Positions 20,611-28,746 of a DNA stretch of 64,000 nucleotides are shown here, one piece after another. Both the position numbers and the translations under genes were made by a program. The notes beneath the pieces are model-generated. The model had not been told where the DNA came from and searched no databases. It was given only the letters and a program-made list of their open reading frames with translations. This DNA comes from Shewanella pealeana ATCC 700345. Lineage in GTDB: Bacteria; Pseudomonadota; Gammaproteobacteria; Enterobacterales; Shewanellaceae. The stretch covers positions 4,649,001-4,713,000 of the forward strand of contig NC_009901.1 of assembly GCF_000018285.1 (NCBI RefSeq). The letters run 5' to 3'. Within the stretch, counting starts at the first letter, position 1. The number at the start of each line of letters is the position of its first letter.

Positions 20611-21270
20611 ATGACATCAAAAGAAGCAATCCTCAGTGAATCTGCTCAAATCGTACAATCTGCATTAATTGAGCGCGGCCTCGAGACGCCGATGTTGCCG
20701 AGTGAGCTAAGCGCTGAAGTACGCAAAGACAAGATTGAGCATCATATGCGTGAAATCTTGACCTTAATGTCACTAGACTTAAGCGATGATAGCCTAGCCG
20801 ATACCCCGCGTCGTATCGCCAAGATGTATGTCGATGAGATATTCTCAGGCCTAGACTACGCCAACTTCCCCAAGATCACCGTTATCGAAAACAAGATGGG
20901 CTTCGATGAGATGGTAAAGGTGAATGACATCAGCTTAACCAGTACCTGTGAACATCACTTAGTGACTATCGATGGCCTAGCGACCGTAGCCTACTTACCG
21001 CGCAAGAACATCATTGGCCTGTCTAAGATTAACCGTATCGTACGTTTCTTTGCTCAGCGCCCTCAGGTGCAAGAACGTCTGACTCAGCAGGTTCTAGTGG
21101 CGCTACAGGCACTACTAGGCACTAAAGACGTGGCAGTTAAGATGGATGCGGTGCATTACTGCGTTAAATCACGCGGCGTGATGGACTCGACCAGCTCGAC
21201 CACCACTACAGCACTAGGCGGCATCTTTAAGTCCAACCCAGCGACAAGAGCTGAGTTCTTAAGCAATTAG
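20611..21270 (+). CDS. folE: GTP cyclohydrolase I
   Basis: FolE converts GTP to 7,8-dihydroneopterin triphosphate, the first step to tetrahydrofolate. I place the start at ATG 20611 (219 residues), because a strong AAGGAGG (20599-20605) lies 5 bp before it; an in-frame ATG at 20593 would lie upstream of that ribosome-binding site. The zinc/active-site segment [33 protein letters not shown] and the [15 protein letters not shown] motif match the homodecameric family. Its stop TAG runs straight into a 7-bp tandem repeat. Confidence 0.97.
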   Translation: MTSKEAILSESAQIVQSALIERGLETPMLPSELSAEVRKDKIEHHMREILTLMSLDLSDDSLADTPRRIAKMYVDEIFSGLDYANFPKITVIENKMGFDEMVKVNDISLTSTCEHHLVTIDGLATVAYLPRKNIIGLSKINRIVRFFAQRPQVQERLTQQVLVALQALLGTKDVAVKMDAVHYCVKSRGVMDSTSSTTTTALGGIFKSNPATRAEFLSN

Positions 21271-21297
21271 GTCCTAGGTCCTAGGTCCTAGGTCCTA
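21264..21297. repeat. 7-bp tandem repeat (GTCCTAG) at the folE stop
   Basis: Directly after the folE TAG, the heptamer GTCCTAG occurs three times in full and once minus its last base (21271-21297). It creates three CCTAGG palindromes. Sequence just upstream (ATTAG) fits the same phase. It looks like a slippage-prone microsatellite in the folE 3' UTR. Confidence 0.9.
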
Positions 21298-21317
21298 AAA
21301 GATTAAAGCACCAAAAC

Positions 21318-21349
21318 AAAAACGCTGCGTCATAAACGCAGCGTTTTTT
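21318..21349 (+). terminator. Terminator of folE
   Basis: An 11-bp stem AAACGCTGCGT/ACGCAGCGTTT (21320-21330 and 21336-21346) with a 5-nt loop and a T tail. Confidence 0.92.
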
Positions 21350-21521
21350 CGTTTTCGGCGAAGCAAAAGACCGAGGACAGAACACTCGTAGACTCGTTCA
21401 CGGATAACAGAACGGCCTTCGGCCTCACGGAAATCTAAGCAGATACGAACGCTTCGCTACTGTAGACGGAACGTTCGTAGACTCACTTACAGCACGCTCC
21501 TCGCTGACGGTAAAACAGCAT
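21350..21521. repeat. Scrambled repeat-derived spacer between folE and pyrE
   Basis: No ORF is supported. Fragments recur in this stretch: TCACGGATAACAGAACG (inverse of the core of the 23-bp array further right), CGTAGACTC twice (near 21387 and 21475), GTAGACGGAACG, and the small palindrome GGCCTTCGGCC. This suggests decayed or inverted copies of the same repeat family. Confidence 0.55.
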
Positions 21522-21525
21522 AAAA

Positions 21526-21570
21526 AAATGCCGCGATTATATTTAACTATAATCGCGGCATTTATCTTTT
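21526..21570. terminator. Strong bidirectional hairpin between folE and pyrE
   Basis: Perfect 16-bp stem (21526-21541 and 21548-21563) with a 6-nt loop, A-rich on the left and T-rich on the right. For the minus strand it lies beyond the 23-bp array, so pyrE transcripts would carry the whole array in their 3' end before stopping here. Confidence 0.85.
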
Positions 21571-21793
21571 CCGTTATCCGTAAGCGCAGCATTCCGTTAT
21601 CCGTGAGCGCAGCGTTCCGTTATCCGTGAGCGCAGCATTCCGTCATCCGTGAGCGCAGCATTCCGTCATCCGTGAGCGCTGCGCTCCGTTATCCGTGAGC
21701 GCAGCGCTCCGTTATCCGTGAGCGCTGCGCTCCGTTATCCGTGAGCGCAGCGTTCCGTTATCCGTAAGCGCAGCGTTCCGTCATCCGTAAGCT
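21571..21793. repeat. 23-bp tandem repeat array (nearly ten units)
   Basis: Units of 23 bp, each starting CCGTTATCCGTGAGCGCAGC (first 20 bases), begin at 21571, 21594, 21617, 21640, 21663, 21686, 21709, 21732, 21755 and 21778. Variable positions are T/C at base 5, G/A at base 12 and A/T or A/G near bases 18-21. The tenth unit is cut short and ends 1 bp from the pyrE stop. Three units contain the palindrome GAGCGC-W-GCGCTC. There are no spacers, so it is not a CRISPR array. Confidence 0.95.
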
Positions 21794-22435
21794 TTAAATC
21801 CCATACTGGTCGCGGTAAGCGCTTACTGAAGCAAGCTGCGCTTCCATGCCTGATTTTTCAGACAAGTAATTGATCAAGTCTTCAAGCTTGATGATTGAAA
21901 CGATGTCACAACCAAAATCACGCTCAACTTCTTGAATAGCAGAAAGCTCGCCCTTGCCCTTCTCTTGACGGTCTAACGCAATCAACACACCCGCAAGTGA
22001 TGCCTTGTGCGCAGCAATGATCTCCATAGACTCACGAATCGCCGTACCAGCAGTGATCACGTCATCAACTAGCATTACGCGCCCTTGAAGTTCGCTACCT
22101 ACTAGGCTGCCACCTTCGCCGTGATCTTTCTTCTCTTTACGGTTAAAGCAGTAAGGCATGTCGATATCGTGGTGATCACACAGTGCTACAGCAGTCGTGG
22201 TCGCGATTGGAATACCTTTGTATGCAGGGCCAAATAGCAAGTCATACTCAATACCAGAGTCAACTAGTGCCGCTGCGTAGAAACGACCTAGACGCGCTAA
22301 GTCACGGCCAGTGTTAAACAGGCCAGCGTTAAAGAAATAAGGGCTAGTGCGGCCTGACTTTAACGTAAATTCGCCAAATCGAAGTACCTGACGTTCTAGG
22401 GCAAATTCAATAAACTCACGTTGATAGGCTTTCAC
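21794..22435 (-). CDS. pyrE: Orotate phosphoribosyltransferase
   Basis: PyrE joins orotate to PRPP to give OMP in pyrimidine synthesis. The 213-residue protein has the PRPP-binding motif [13 protein letters not shown] (near residue 119) and starts [35 protein letters not shown], typical of the family. It lies downstream of rph on the same strand with a terminator-like hairpin between them. In E. coli, rph-pyrE is a known operon with attenuation; here the hairpin at 22510-22537 may serve likewise. Confidence 0.97.
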   Translation of the reverse strand: MKAYQREFIEFALERQVLRFGEFTLKSGRTSPYFFNAGLFNTGRDLARLGRFYAAALVDSGIEYDLLFGPAYKGIPIATTTAVALCDHHDIDMPYCFNRKEKKDHGEGGSLVGSELQGRVMLVDDVITAGTAIRESMEIIAAHKASLAGVLIALDRQEKGKGELSAIQEVERDFGCDIVSIIKLEDLINYLSEKSGMEAQLASVSAYRDQYGI

Positions 22436-22509
22436 AATCTCTCCTTAAAAATGTAGGGGTAATACTCTATGTATTATTTAGTAGTATTTAGTATTAGTTG
22501 ATTTTTTTT

Positions 22510-22537
22510 ACTTACAAAAAGGACCCCGTAGGGCCCT
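22510..22537 (-). terminator. rph terminator / possible pyrE attenuator
   Basis: On the minus strand AGGGCCC-TACG-GGGTCCT forms a 7-bp stem (one G-U pair) on a stable UACG tetraloop, followed by T5. It lies between rph and pyrE, about 75 bp before the pyrE ATG. The E. coli pyrE attenuator occupies the same position. Confidence 0.8.
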
Positions 22538-22554
22538 AATAACAAAAACGATGA

Positions 22555-23268
22555 TTAGCTCAATGACGCTTTCTGGATATCTACGATTTCGCGAATACCG
22601 TGCTTAGCCAAATCAAGTAGGCTCAATAGCTCTTCGTGGCTAAATGGCTCACCTTCTGCAGTACCCTGGATCTCGATGATCTTACCGGTTTCAGTCATTA
22701 CCACGTTCATGTCAGTTTCAGCAGCGCTATCTTCGATATATTCTAGATCGCAGATTGGCTCGCCTTTATAAATACCAACACTTACCGCAGCAATAAGGAA
22801 CTTAAGTGGGTTAGTCTTCAAGATGCCTTTACCACGAGCCCAGTTAAGCGCGTCAACTAATGCAACACATGCACCAGTGATAGCAGCGGTACGAGTACCA
22901 CCATCGGCCTGAATCACGTCACAATCGATAACGATAGTGTTTTCACCTAGAAGCTTCATGTCTACCGCAGCGCGTAGTGAGCGACCAATTAGACGTTGAA
23001 TTTCTTGAGTACGACCAGACTGCTTACCGCGAGCGGCTTCACGCTGCATACGGCTATGAGTAGAACGTGGCAACATGCCATATTCAGCAGTTACCCAACC
23101 TTGGCCTTGGCCCTTAAGGAAACGCGGTACGCCTTCTTCAAAACTAGCGGTACACAGTACTTTAGTGTCACCGAACTCAACTAATACCGAACCTTCGGCG
23201 TGAGCAGTAAACTGACGAGTGATAGTCACAGGGCGAGACTGTGCTGGAGTTCTGTTGCTTGGACGCAT
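22555..23268 (-). CDS. rph: Ribonuclease PH
   Basis: RNase PH trims tRNA 3' ends by phosphorolysis as a hexamer. The 237-residue protein opens [37 protein letters not shown] in adjoining segments and has [27 protein letters not shown] and SVGI motifs. It is full length, unlike the frameshifted rph of some E. coli K-12 strains. It is divergent from yicC and upstream of pyrE. Confidence 0.97.
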   Translation of the reverse strand: MRPSNRTPAQSRPVTITRQFTAHAEGSVLVEFGDTKVLCTASFEEGVPRFLKGQGQGWVTAEYGMLPRSTHSRMQREAARGKQSGRTQEIQRLIGRSLRAAVDMKLLGENTIVIDCDVIQADGGTRTAAITGACVALVDALNWARGKGILKTNPLKFLIAAVSVGIYKGEPICDLEYIEDSAAETDMNVVMTETGKIIEIQGTAEGEPFSHEELLSLLDLAKHGIREIVDIQKASLS

Positions 23269-23540
23269 GATGAATTCCTGTATTTTAGGGCATGGGGTAA
23301 TTTGGCTGCATATTATAGGGATATGTGCGCCACTATGCTATCTGAATCCATAAACTCAACAGAAAACAGCCTTCTGATTTTCCACATAAGCTCGCAATAA
23401 CAACAATCGATTCCCAAAAGCCTAGCGCAGCGCCTTATCATCACCACTGCATGAGCAAAATTACCACTAAAGCCTGCACCTTAAATTTGTTTGGGTATAT
23501 AATCACAACTCACTTAGACGAATCACACTGGAAATCATCC

Positions 23541-24404
23541 ATGATCCAAAGCATGACAGCCTACGCTCGTATCGAGCACAAAGCAGATTGGGGCACCGCC
23601 TCTTGGGAAATCCGTTCAGTTAATCAGCGTTACTTAGAAACCTATTTACGCCTACCAGAACATTTCCGCAGCTTGGAGCCTGTTCTTAGAGATCGTCTAC
23701 GTAAACGCCTAAACCGCGGTAAAGTCGAAGTAAACCTTCGCTATGACCTAAATGAAAAGAACGACAGCGAGTTACAGCTAAACCAAGATCTAGCTAAGCA
23801 GATTATCAATGCCGCTAACTGGGTGAAGAACGAAGCCGGCCAAGGCGAACTCAACGTGGTTGACGTACTGCGCTGGCCAGGTGTGATGTCAGGCTCAGAG
23901 CAAGACATGGATGCATTAGGTAAAGAGCTATTAAGCGCATTTGACGGCGCAATAGATCAATTTATCGAAGCTCGTGGCCGTGAAGGCGATGCGATTAACA
24001 CCATGCTACAAACACGTCTTGACCAAATCGTTGAGCAGGTCACCATCGTTCGTGGCCACATGCCAACCGTTATGCAATGGCAGCGTGACAAGCTAACCAA
24101 CCGTTTAGCCGAAATCACTGGTGAACTAGACCCTGCTCGTATGGAGCAAGAGATGGTACTACTCGCGCAGAAGATGGATGTTGCCGAAGAGATGGATCGC
24201 CTCGATGCACACGTAGCTGAAACGCGCCGCATTCTAAAGCAAGGTGGCGCACAAGGTCGCCGTCTAGACTTTATGATGCAAGAGTTTAACCGTGAGTCAA
24301 ACACCCTAGCCTCTAAGTCAATCAGTGCCGAAGTCACCTCTGCAGCAGTTGAGCTTAAAGTACTTATCGAGCAGATGCGTGAGCAAATTCAGAACGTGGA
24401 ATAA
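23541..24404 (+). CDS. yicC: YicC family endoribonuclease
   Basis: I place the start at ATG 23541 (MIQSMTAYARIEHK), giving 287 residues, the same length and start as E. coli YicC; an open frame extends 90 bp upstream but is not conserved. The C-terminus GRRLDFMMQEFNRESNTLASKS and LIEQMREQIQNVE is diagnostic. YicC proteins have been described as endoribonucleases. A TATAAT-like -10 lies at 23498-23503. The last ~264 bp occur a second time at 26463-26730, on the far side of hipBA. Confidence 0.95.
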   Translation: MIQSMTAYARIEHKADWGTASWEIRSVNQRYLETYLRLPEHFRSLEPVLRDRLRKRLNRGKVEVNLRYDLNEKNDSELQLNQDLAKQIINAANWVKNEAGQGELNVVDVLRWPGVMSGSEQDMDALGKELLSAFDGAIDQFIEARGREGDAINTMLQTRLDQIVEQVTIVRGHMPTVMQWQRDKLTNRLAEITGELDPARMEQEMVLLAQKMDVAEEMDRLDAHVAETRRILKQGGAQGRRLDFMMQEFNRESNTLASKSISAEVTSAAVELKVLIEQMREQIQNVE

Positions 24405-24433
24405 GATTTTTATCGATTTGAATTAGCCTGTCC

Positions 24434-24460
24434 AAGCCCAGTTTATCACTGGGCTTTTGT
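24434..24460 (+). terminator. Terminator after the complete yicC
   Basis: Stem AAGCCCAGT/ACTGGGCTT with a 5-nt loop and T4 tail. A similar hairpin with different loop sequence follows the partial yicC copy at 26786-26811. Confidence 0.85.
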
Positions 24461-24504
24461 TTGCCTTTTGGAGTTAACCTTATTCTTTAGCTACAAAGTT
24501 AGCC

Positions 24505-25824
24505 TCAGTACGCCCCCGCCATCAGGCGCTTTGCTCTATCCTGCAAACCATCCAAAATCGAATCTCGTATATGTACAGGAAAGTCTTCGGGCAACTGAGT
24601 CTTAACCTTCATAATCACGTTATCTACTGAATCAGCAACCTCTCGCAAAATGGCTGCCATAGTAGCGAGATCAAAGCCAACCGCTTTCGCAGTTTCGATA
24701 AAGTGTTTAGGGAAAATCTTTACTATCTGATACTTCTTACCTTTGGTAGCTTTGAGCCCCATAGCAAGCTTGGCATCACGGATATTTAGGCCCTTGCCAC
24801 CAATTACTGGATACATGGATATAATGTCGTAAAAGGGAGTTAATCGATACCCGCCGCCAACCTCAATAAATAGCGAGAAGTTTTTAGCATGGCCGTCTGT
24901 TGCCGCTAAAAGCCAGAACAGCACTTGCGACTTCATAAAGTTATACCTATCTTGCTCTGAGTTCATAGAGCCCAGTAAATAAGGTATGATATGCTCAACA
25001 CCCGGCCCGCCGTGACTTTCATATTTTTTAGCCGATGGAATATTTAATGTTTGGCAGAAATCCTCTTGTGGCAATCGCATAATCCATTGGCCATCGCTAG
25101 ATAATTTACGATCAAAACGTGCTACTGCCAGCGCCTTATTATCACCAACTTTAATTATTGAGCAATCTGGTACATCTAAGCCAAACTCCCTTACTATCAT
25201 CATACACAGATATTCGTTTTCAACGCTGTCAGACATATCAATAGTGTATGAATGACTCTGTATCTCACCGATAGGCAACTTAATGATATGTGTAGTCGGT
25301 GTAGCTTTAATTGGAAGCTGCCATCGGCCATCTAAATTAAGTAAGGCGGTCTTCTCTTGGGCACCTGCAATCGATATTCGAAAATCATCTTCATCGCTTA
25401 GCATGCCTAATGGAATATCTGACTGATAACCTTTGAGCACTTTTTCCAATGCCTCATCAGATAAAGGTTTAGCTTCAATCTTTTTAACCTCAAAGGGTTG
25501 CTGCTCATGGGGTACTAACTGCAGTGCACCAACACTGTCTTGACCGACTTTAGCGAGTAGATCGAACGCTTGTGTCGATTGCGCATTGTGACGAGCAACA
25601 ATCCTGTTTCTCACCTCCATGTTATCTGGCAGTAAATTATCAAAGAAGTTATAAACCTCATCGCCTTTATACGCTTGCGAACGCAATGGCATAGACAGTG
25701 AAATAGGACGACTGCCAGGCGTATCTAGCCATTGGGCTGCATACTTAAACAGATGAGAGCCTGTGGTCGATTTAGTAAACTCACCGACCAAATAGCCATT
25801 CATATAAACATCCAGAACTGCCAT
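24505..25824 (-). CDS. hipA: HipA toxin: serine/threonine kinase
   Basis: HipA phosphorylates glutamyl-tRNA synthetase and induces persistence in E. coli. The 439-residue protein closely resembles E. coli HipA: ISIAGAQEKTALLNLDGRW contains the autophosphorylated serine region, TPTTHIIKLPIGEIQ binds ATP, LLAATDGHAKNFSLF is the catalytic loop and YRLTPFYDIISMYP the metal site. The start is ATG 25824, whose A is shared with the TAA of hipB (TAATG), with a good GGAGGAG upstream; an earlier in-frame start at 25842 lies inside hipB. All key residues appear intact, so it should be active. Confidence 0.96.
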   Translation of the reverse strand: MAVLDVYMNGYLVGEFTKSTTGSHLFKYAAQWLDTPGSRPISLSMPLRSQAYKGDEVYNFFDNLLPDNMEVRNRIVARHNAQSTQAFDLLAKVGQDSVGALQLVPHEQQPFEVKKIEAKPLSDEALEKVLKGYQSDIPLGMLSDEDDFRISIAGAQEKTALLNLDGRWQLPIKATPTTHIIKLPIGEIQSHSYTIDMSDSVENEYLCMMIVREFGLDVPDCSIIKVGDNKALAVARFDRKLSSDGQWIMRLPQEDFCQTLNIPSAKKYESHGGPGVEHIIPYLLGSMNSEQDRYNFMKSQVLFWLLAATDGHAKNFSLFIEVGGGYRLTPFYDIISMYPVIGGKGLNIRDAKLAMGLKATKGKKYQIVKIFPKHFIETAKAVGFDLATMAAILREVADSVDNVIMKVKTQLPEDFPVHIRDSILDGLQDRAKRLMAGAY

Positions 25825-26105
25825 TACCACTCCTCCTTCCACTCTTGCTCGGAGGCGGTGCTTTTATCATCATTCAGCCGTTCCGCTAGTTCTGAATTCC
25901 TAACCTTTATATCCAGCTCAAGGTTCAGTGCTGATAGAATTTTAAACAGCGTCTCTAGCTTGGTGGAGTCAGGGTTCTGTTCAAAGCTTGAAACTGTATC
26001 CTGACGAATGCCGACTTTACTACCTACCTTGCTTTGCGAGAGCTTCATATTCAATCGTGCATCTTTGAGATATGCGCTAAGCTGCTTTGAGTTCGTCACC
26101 TTCAT
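25824..26105 (-). CDS. hipB: HipB antitoxin and autorepressor
   Basis: HipB binds HipA and represses the hipBA promoter. The 93-residue Xre-type HTH protein (about residues 8-70; LSQSKVGSKVGIRQDTVSSFEQNPDSTKLETL) ends with KEEW, like the tryptophan-ending tail of E. coli HipB. I prefer ATG 26105 to the GTG at 26111, because AGGA lies 8 bp before the ATG but only 2 bp before the GTG. Overlaps hipA by one base. Four operator-like repeats lie directly upstream. Confidence 0.94.
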   Translation of the reverse strand: MKVTNSKQLSAYLKDARLNMKLSQSKVGSKVGIRQDTVSSFEQNPDSTKLETLFKILSALNLELDIKVRNSELAERLNDDKSTASEQEWKEEW

Positions 26106-26137
26106 GCTCACTTTCCTGTAGACCTATTACTAGACCT

Positions 26138-26251
26138 ACTTTACACGCTAAAGCAGGTAAATCAAGTTTCACACGCTTTAACCGTTAAATCACGCATTAC
26201 ACGCTAGAGGCGTTAAAATAGAGATTACACGCTACAACGTGTAATAGATGT
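26138..26251 (-). promoter_or_regulatory. hipBA promoter with four operator repeats at 28-bp spacing
   Basis: Four related elements start at 26140, 26168, 26196 and 26224, exactly 28 bp apart. The most distal one is a perfect palindrome, ATTACACG-N6-CGTGTAAT (26224-26245). The others keep the left arm (TTTACACG, TTCACACG, ATTACACG) and degrade the right. A plausible core promoter, TTGATT (26160-26165), 16 bp, TAAAGT (26138-26143), overlaps the proximal element. HipB is the expected ligand. Confidence 0.8.
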
Positions 26252-26462
26252 ACTAAGTTTTAATTTATTAATAGGTAAAACAAAGGAATACACGAACATT
26301 CAGAACAACAACTACATTAACTCGTTATTCCACATTAAGCTCCTAAACATAAAATAAGCCCGAGTGCATTTGTTGGGGATATTAACTTCTCAGCTTAATG
26401 CTAGGCTTTTTGTTGATTTAAGCGAAAACGTTTCTCCAAAGCCAGCTAGGACTCGCACATCT

Positions 26463-26730
26463 TCGTATGGAGCAAGAAATGGTACTACTGGCGCAGAAGA
26501 TGGATGTTGCCGAAGAGATGGATCGTCTTGACGCCCACGTAGCAGAAACTCGCCGCATTCTGAAGAAAGGTGGCGCACAAGGTCGCCGTCTAGACTTTAT
26601 GATGCAAGAGTTTAACCGTGAATCAAACACCCTAGCGTCTAAGTCAATCAGTGCCGAAGTGACGGCCGCAGCGGTAGAGCTTAAAGTATTGATTGAGCAA
26701 ATGCGTGAGCAGATCCAGAACGTAGAGTAA
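26463..26730 (+). pseudogene. Duplicated 3' fragment of yicC
   Basis: Bases 26463-26730 repeat the last part of yicC (from TCGTATGGAGCAAG at 24137). The encoded 87 residues differ from the intact C-terminus at only two positions (K/Q in RILKKGGA and A/S in EVTAAAV), although many third codon positions differ. Homology stops abruptly at the left edge. The copy has no start region of its own, so it is best read as a remnant left when the hipBA segment was inserted into or beside yicC. The sequence 26252-26462 holds a decayed terminator-like stretch near 26391-26411 and no gene. Confidence 0.9.
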
Positions 26731-26785
26731 TTGATTCTGAGATTGTGAAAGTTGTTGTAAAAGACAAATAGTAAAATATAACAAG

Positions 26786-26811
26786 AGCCCAGCTAAATGC
26801 TGGGCTTTTTG
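26786..26811 (+). terminator. Terminator after the yicC fragment
   Basis: Stem AGCCCAGC/GCTGGGCT with a TAAAT loop and T5 tail, the second terminator of the yicC type in this region. Confidence 0.85.
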
Positions 26812-26863
26812 TTGGCAAAACAGCCATAAAGTAAGGCTGTAAATTCAACGTAATAAAAACAAA

Positions 26864-28174
26864 CTAAATATTCAAAACTTCTTCAGCTTGTCTTTGTTTC
26901 AGGCGCGTTGGATAGTCTTTATCCATCGCGACTAAAAAGCTATTCACACTCTCAAACTCTTCACTTTCATAGACAATTTTAGCCACCTCTTCAGCAATTC
27001 TTCGCCCATGGATCAAAATGATTGGATACTTATCTTCAATCACTTCACGCTGAACAGAGTCAGAGAAATAACTAGTAGTAACATATACACCTAGCCAGCC
27101 ACGCTTTAGGCGGGCAACTGTTCGGGCAATATGATTGCCTCCCGTTGGACTATTTAATGCCTCACACTTAGCTTGCCCTAAAACAATCAATTCAACTTTT
27201 GAAAAGCCACTGCCTAAAGTCACCTTACCGACAAAGTCTGCGCCGCCATCACTAGAGCCTTGAGTCACCCAGCCTTTATGATATATACCGAACTCACGAT
27301 CTATCACCCGCGCGGCGATTACTTCAGCAAGCGCCTCGAACCGGTGTTTTTTGTTGGCGTAATAGATATAGATTTCATTCAGAATACGATCGGATTCAGA
27401 ACCCGGAATAGGTTTCTGGTTAACTGTCTTTTCAAGACTGAGTTTAGAAACACGGCGGCGCAGCTTATTAAGTGAATTACTTCCCTCAATAAGCCATTGA
27501 CGCCAACTTTTAGGGGATGCTTTATTGGTAATAGATAGCGAAAATCCTTTCTTACGCCGGCTATTAATCCAATCCCACTCAAACTCCTCATGCTCACTAG
27601 CGATGCAAAGCACTGTGAAGTCGAAAGCATAATTAGTAAATGTGCGCGCTAACTTATTATCCCATTGAGTCACGAGTTCGACGCTATTGATGATCCCAAG
27701 TCCATAGAATTGTGGATAGCCTTTAGCTACACCGTTAATCACAGCACGTTTAAAGAACAATATTGGAGGAGTTAATGCCCTTTCTTCAGCTGAGTGAGAA
27801 TGAGCTAATCGAAAGGCTTCGAGAAGCGCCTTGTTTCCCGGGGCTGTAGCAGGGTCTTTACCGGGTTCTTTGTTGTCACCAAAATAGCGAATATGACCAT
27901 TATCGACATCGTAGAAATCTTCCCACGGTGTCTCAATAGAACCTTTCTTATTCGGACTACTAGAAACCAAGATAGCAGAACGAACAAGCTCACCAGAGTT
28001 AGTTTTTATCTTAGCTGAAGGATTAATTCCTTTCTCAAGTTGGAGATTATTAGCTTCTGAATGCTTTGTCAGGAAATGAAAATTAAGATGACCATCCTCA
28101 TACATATTTACAGCGCAAGAAGGTTTCTTATATCTGAGTACTACACCAATTTGAATTTCCACTATGTTAATCAC
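26864..28174 (-). CDS. Mrr-type restriction endonuclease, possibly modification-dependent
   Basis: The C-terminal third (about residues 290-400) has the Mrr/PD-(D/E)xK nuclease pattern: DREFGIYHKGWVTQGSSDGGADF followed by LIVLGQAKCEALNSPTGG, with Asp in GGAD and the Q-x-K pair as catalytic residues, then VARLKRGWLGVYVTTSYFS. The N-terminal ~200 residues (WEDFYDVDNGHIRYFGDNKEPGKDP) resemble the recognition domain of AspBHI/MspJI-like enzymes that cut near 5-methylcytosine; that assignment is tentative. No methyltransferase is adjacent, which fits a type IV-like enzyme. The start is a GTG at 28174. Lies beside hipBA in the likely inserted segment. Confidence 0.75.
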   Translation of the reverse strand: MINIVEIQIGVVLRYKKPSCAVNMYEDGHLNFHFLTKHSEANNLQLEKGINPSAKIKTNSGELVRSAILVSSSPNKKGSIETPWEDFYDVDNGHIRYFGDNKEPGKDPATAPGNKALLEAFRLAHSHSAEERALTPPILFFKRAVINGVAKGYPQFYGLGIINSVELVTQWDNKLARTFTNYAFDFTVLCIASEHEEFEWDWINSRRKKGFSLSITNKASPKSWRQWLIEGSNSLNKLRRRVSKLSLEKTVNQKPIPGSESDRILNEIYIYYANKKHRFEALAEVIAARVIDREFGIYHKGWVTQGSSDGGADFVGKVTLGSGFSKVELIVLGQAKCEALNSPTGGNHIARTVARLKRGWLGVYVTTSYFSDSVQREVIEDKYPIILIHGRRIAEEVAKIVYESEEFESVNSFLVAMDKDYPTRLKQRQAEEVLNI

Positions 28175-28746
28175 CCAAATTCATTCCCTTAGGGCCTACA
28201 CTAGCACAGTGGCAAACATAAGATAATGATATTAATGGACTATTCAACAATTTGTCTCATTGGTTTGATATTATCACGATTTATTGAAAGCTACTTCTAT
28301 AGCTAGTATCAAATACCGATACTGGCAGGCTCAGCATGTGCTCACAGACACAAGCCTTGAGCAAAAGCTTAAACACTCTCCACCAGCCTAACTTTCAACC
28401 ATCAAACGAGTGGCTTTACGCCACTCATTCATCCAAGCAAACACACTCTTGACCATCTCAGGCCTAAACTAAGCCCCCAACCCAGCCCCTGTGACTAGCC
28501 TGTTTTTTTAAACACTGTTTTCTAATTTAAAGTCATTGAATCTCTTGCTGTGTTCAATAAATCAACTCATTTTGAAATTTCCTTACAAAACAAGTATTAA
28601 CAAAACTTAATAATTGGATAATTCGACCAACAATCGTGCGATTTTTAGGCCACCGAAACGGCAACAAGTATTTTACTTTTCATTTCGTTGTTTAGGCTAT
28701 TTCCCGTTGCTACCATCCGCGCACTTTCCATTTGAAGTTATTTGTC
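28175..28746. other. Intergenic region upstream of the nucleosidase gene
   Basis: This stretch of about 570 bp is AT-rich with no gene I can support. It contains a small hairpin AGTGG-CTTTA-CGCCACT near 28411-28427 and must hold promoters for the flanking divergent genes. I looked for a purine riboswitch core and a PurR-type box and did not see either. Confidence 0.4.

Noticed and set aside
21571..21793. CRISPR array
   Set aside because: The 23-bp units follow each other directly; there are no unique spacers and no cas genes.
26138..26251. CRISPR-like 28-bp repeats upstream of hipB
   Set aside because: The whole 28-bp period is related sequence without spacers; palindromic cores and promoter overlap fit operators better.
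26467..26730. Independent 87-residue gene
   Set aside because: It is a truncated duplicate of the yicC C-terminus with no upstream start region or conserved alternative start.
28560..28740. Purine riboswitch or PurR box before the nucleosidase gene
   Set aside because: No conserved three-way-junction core and no ACGCAAACGTTTGCGT-like palindrome found.
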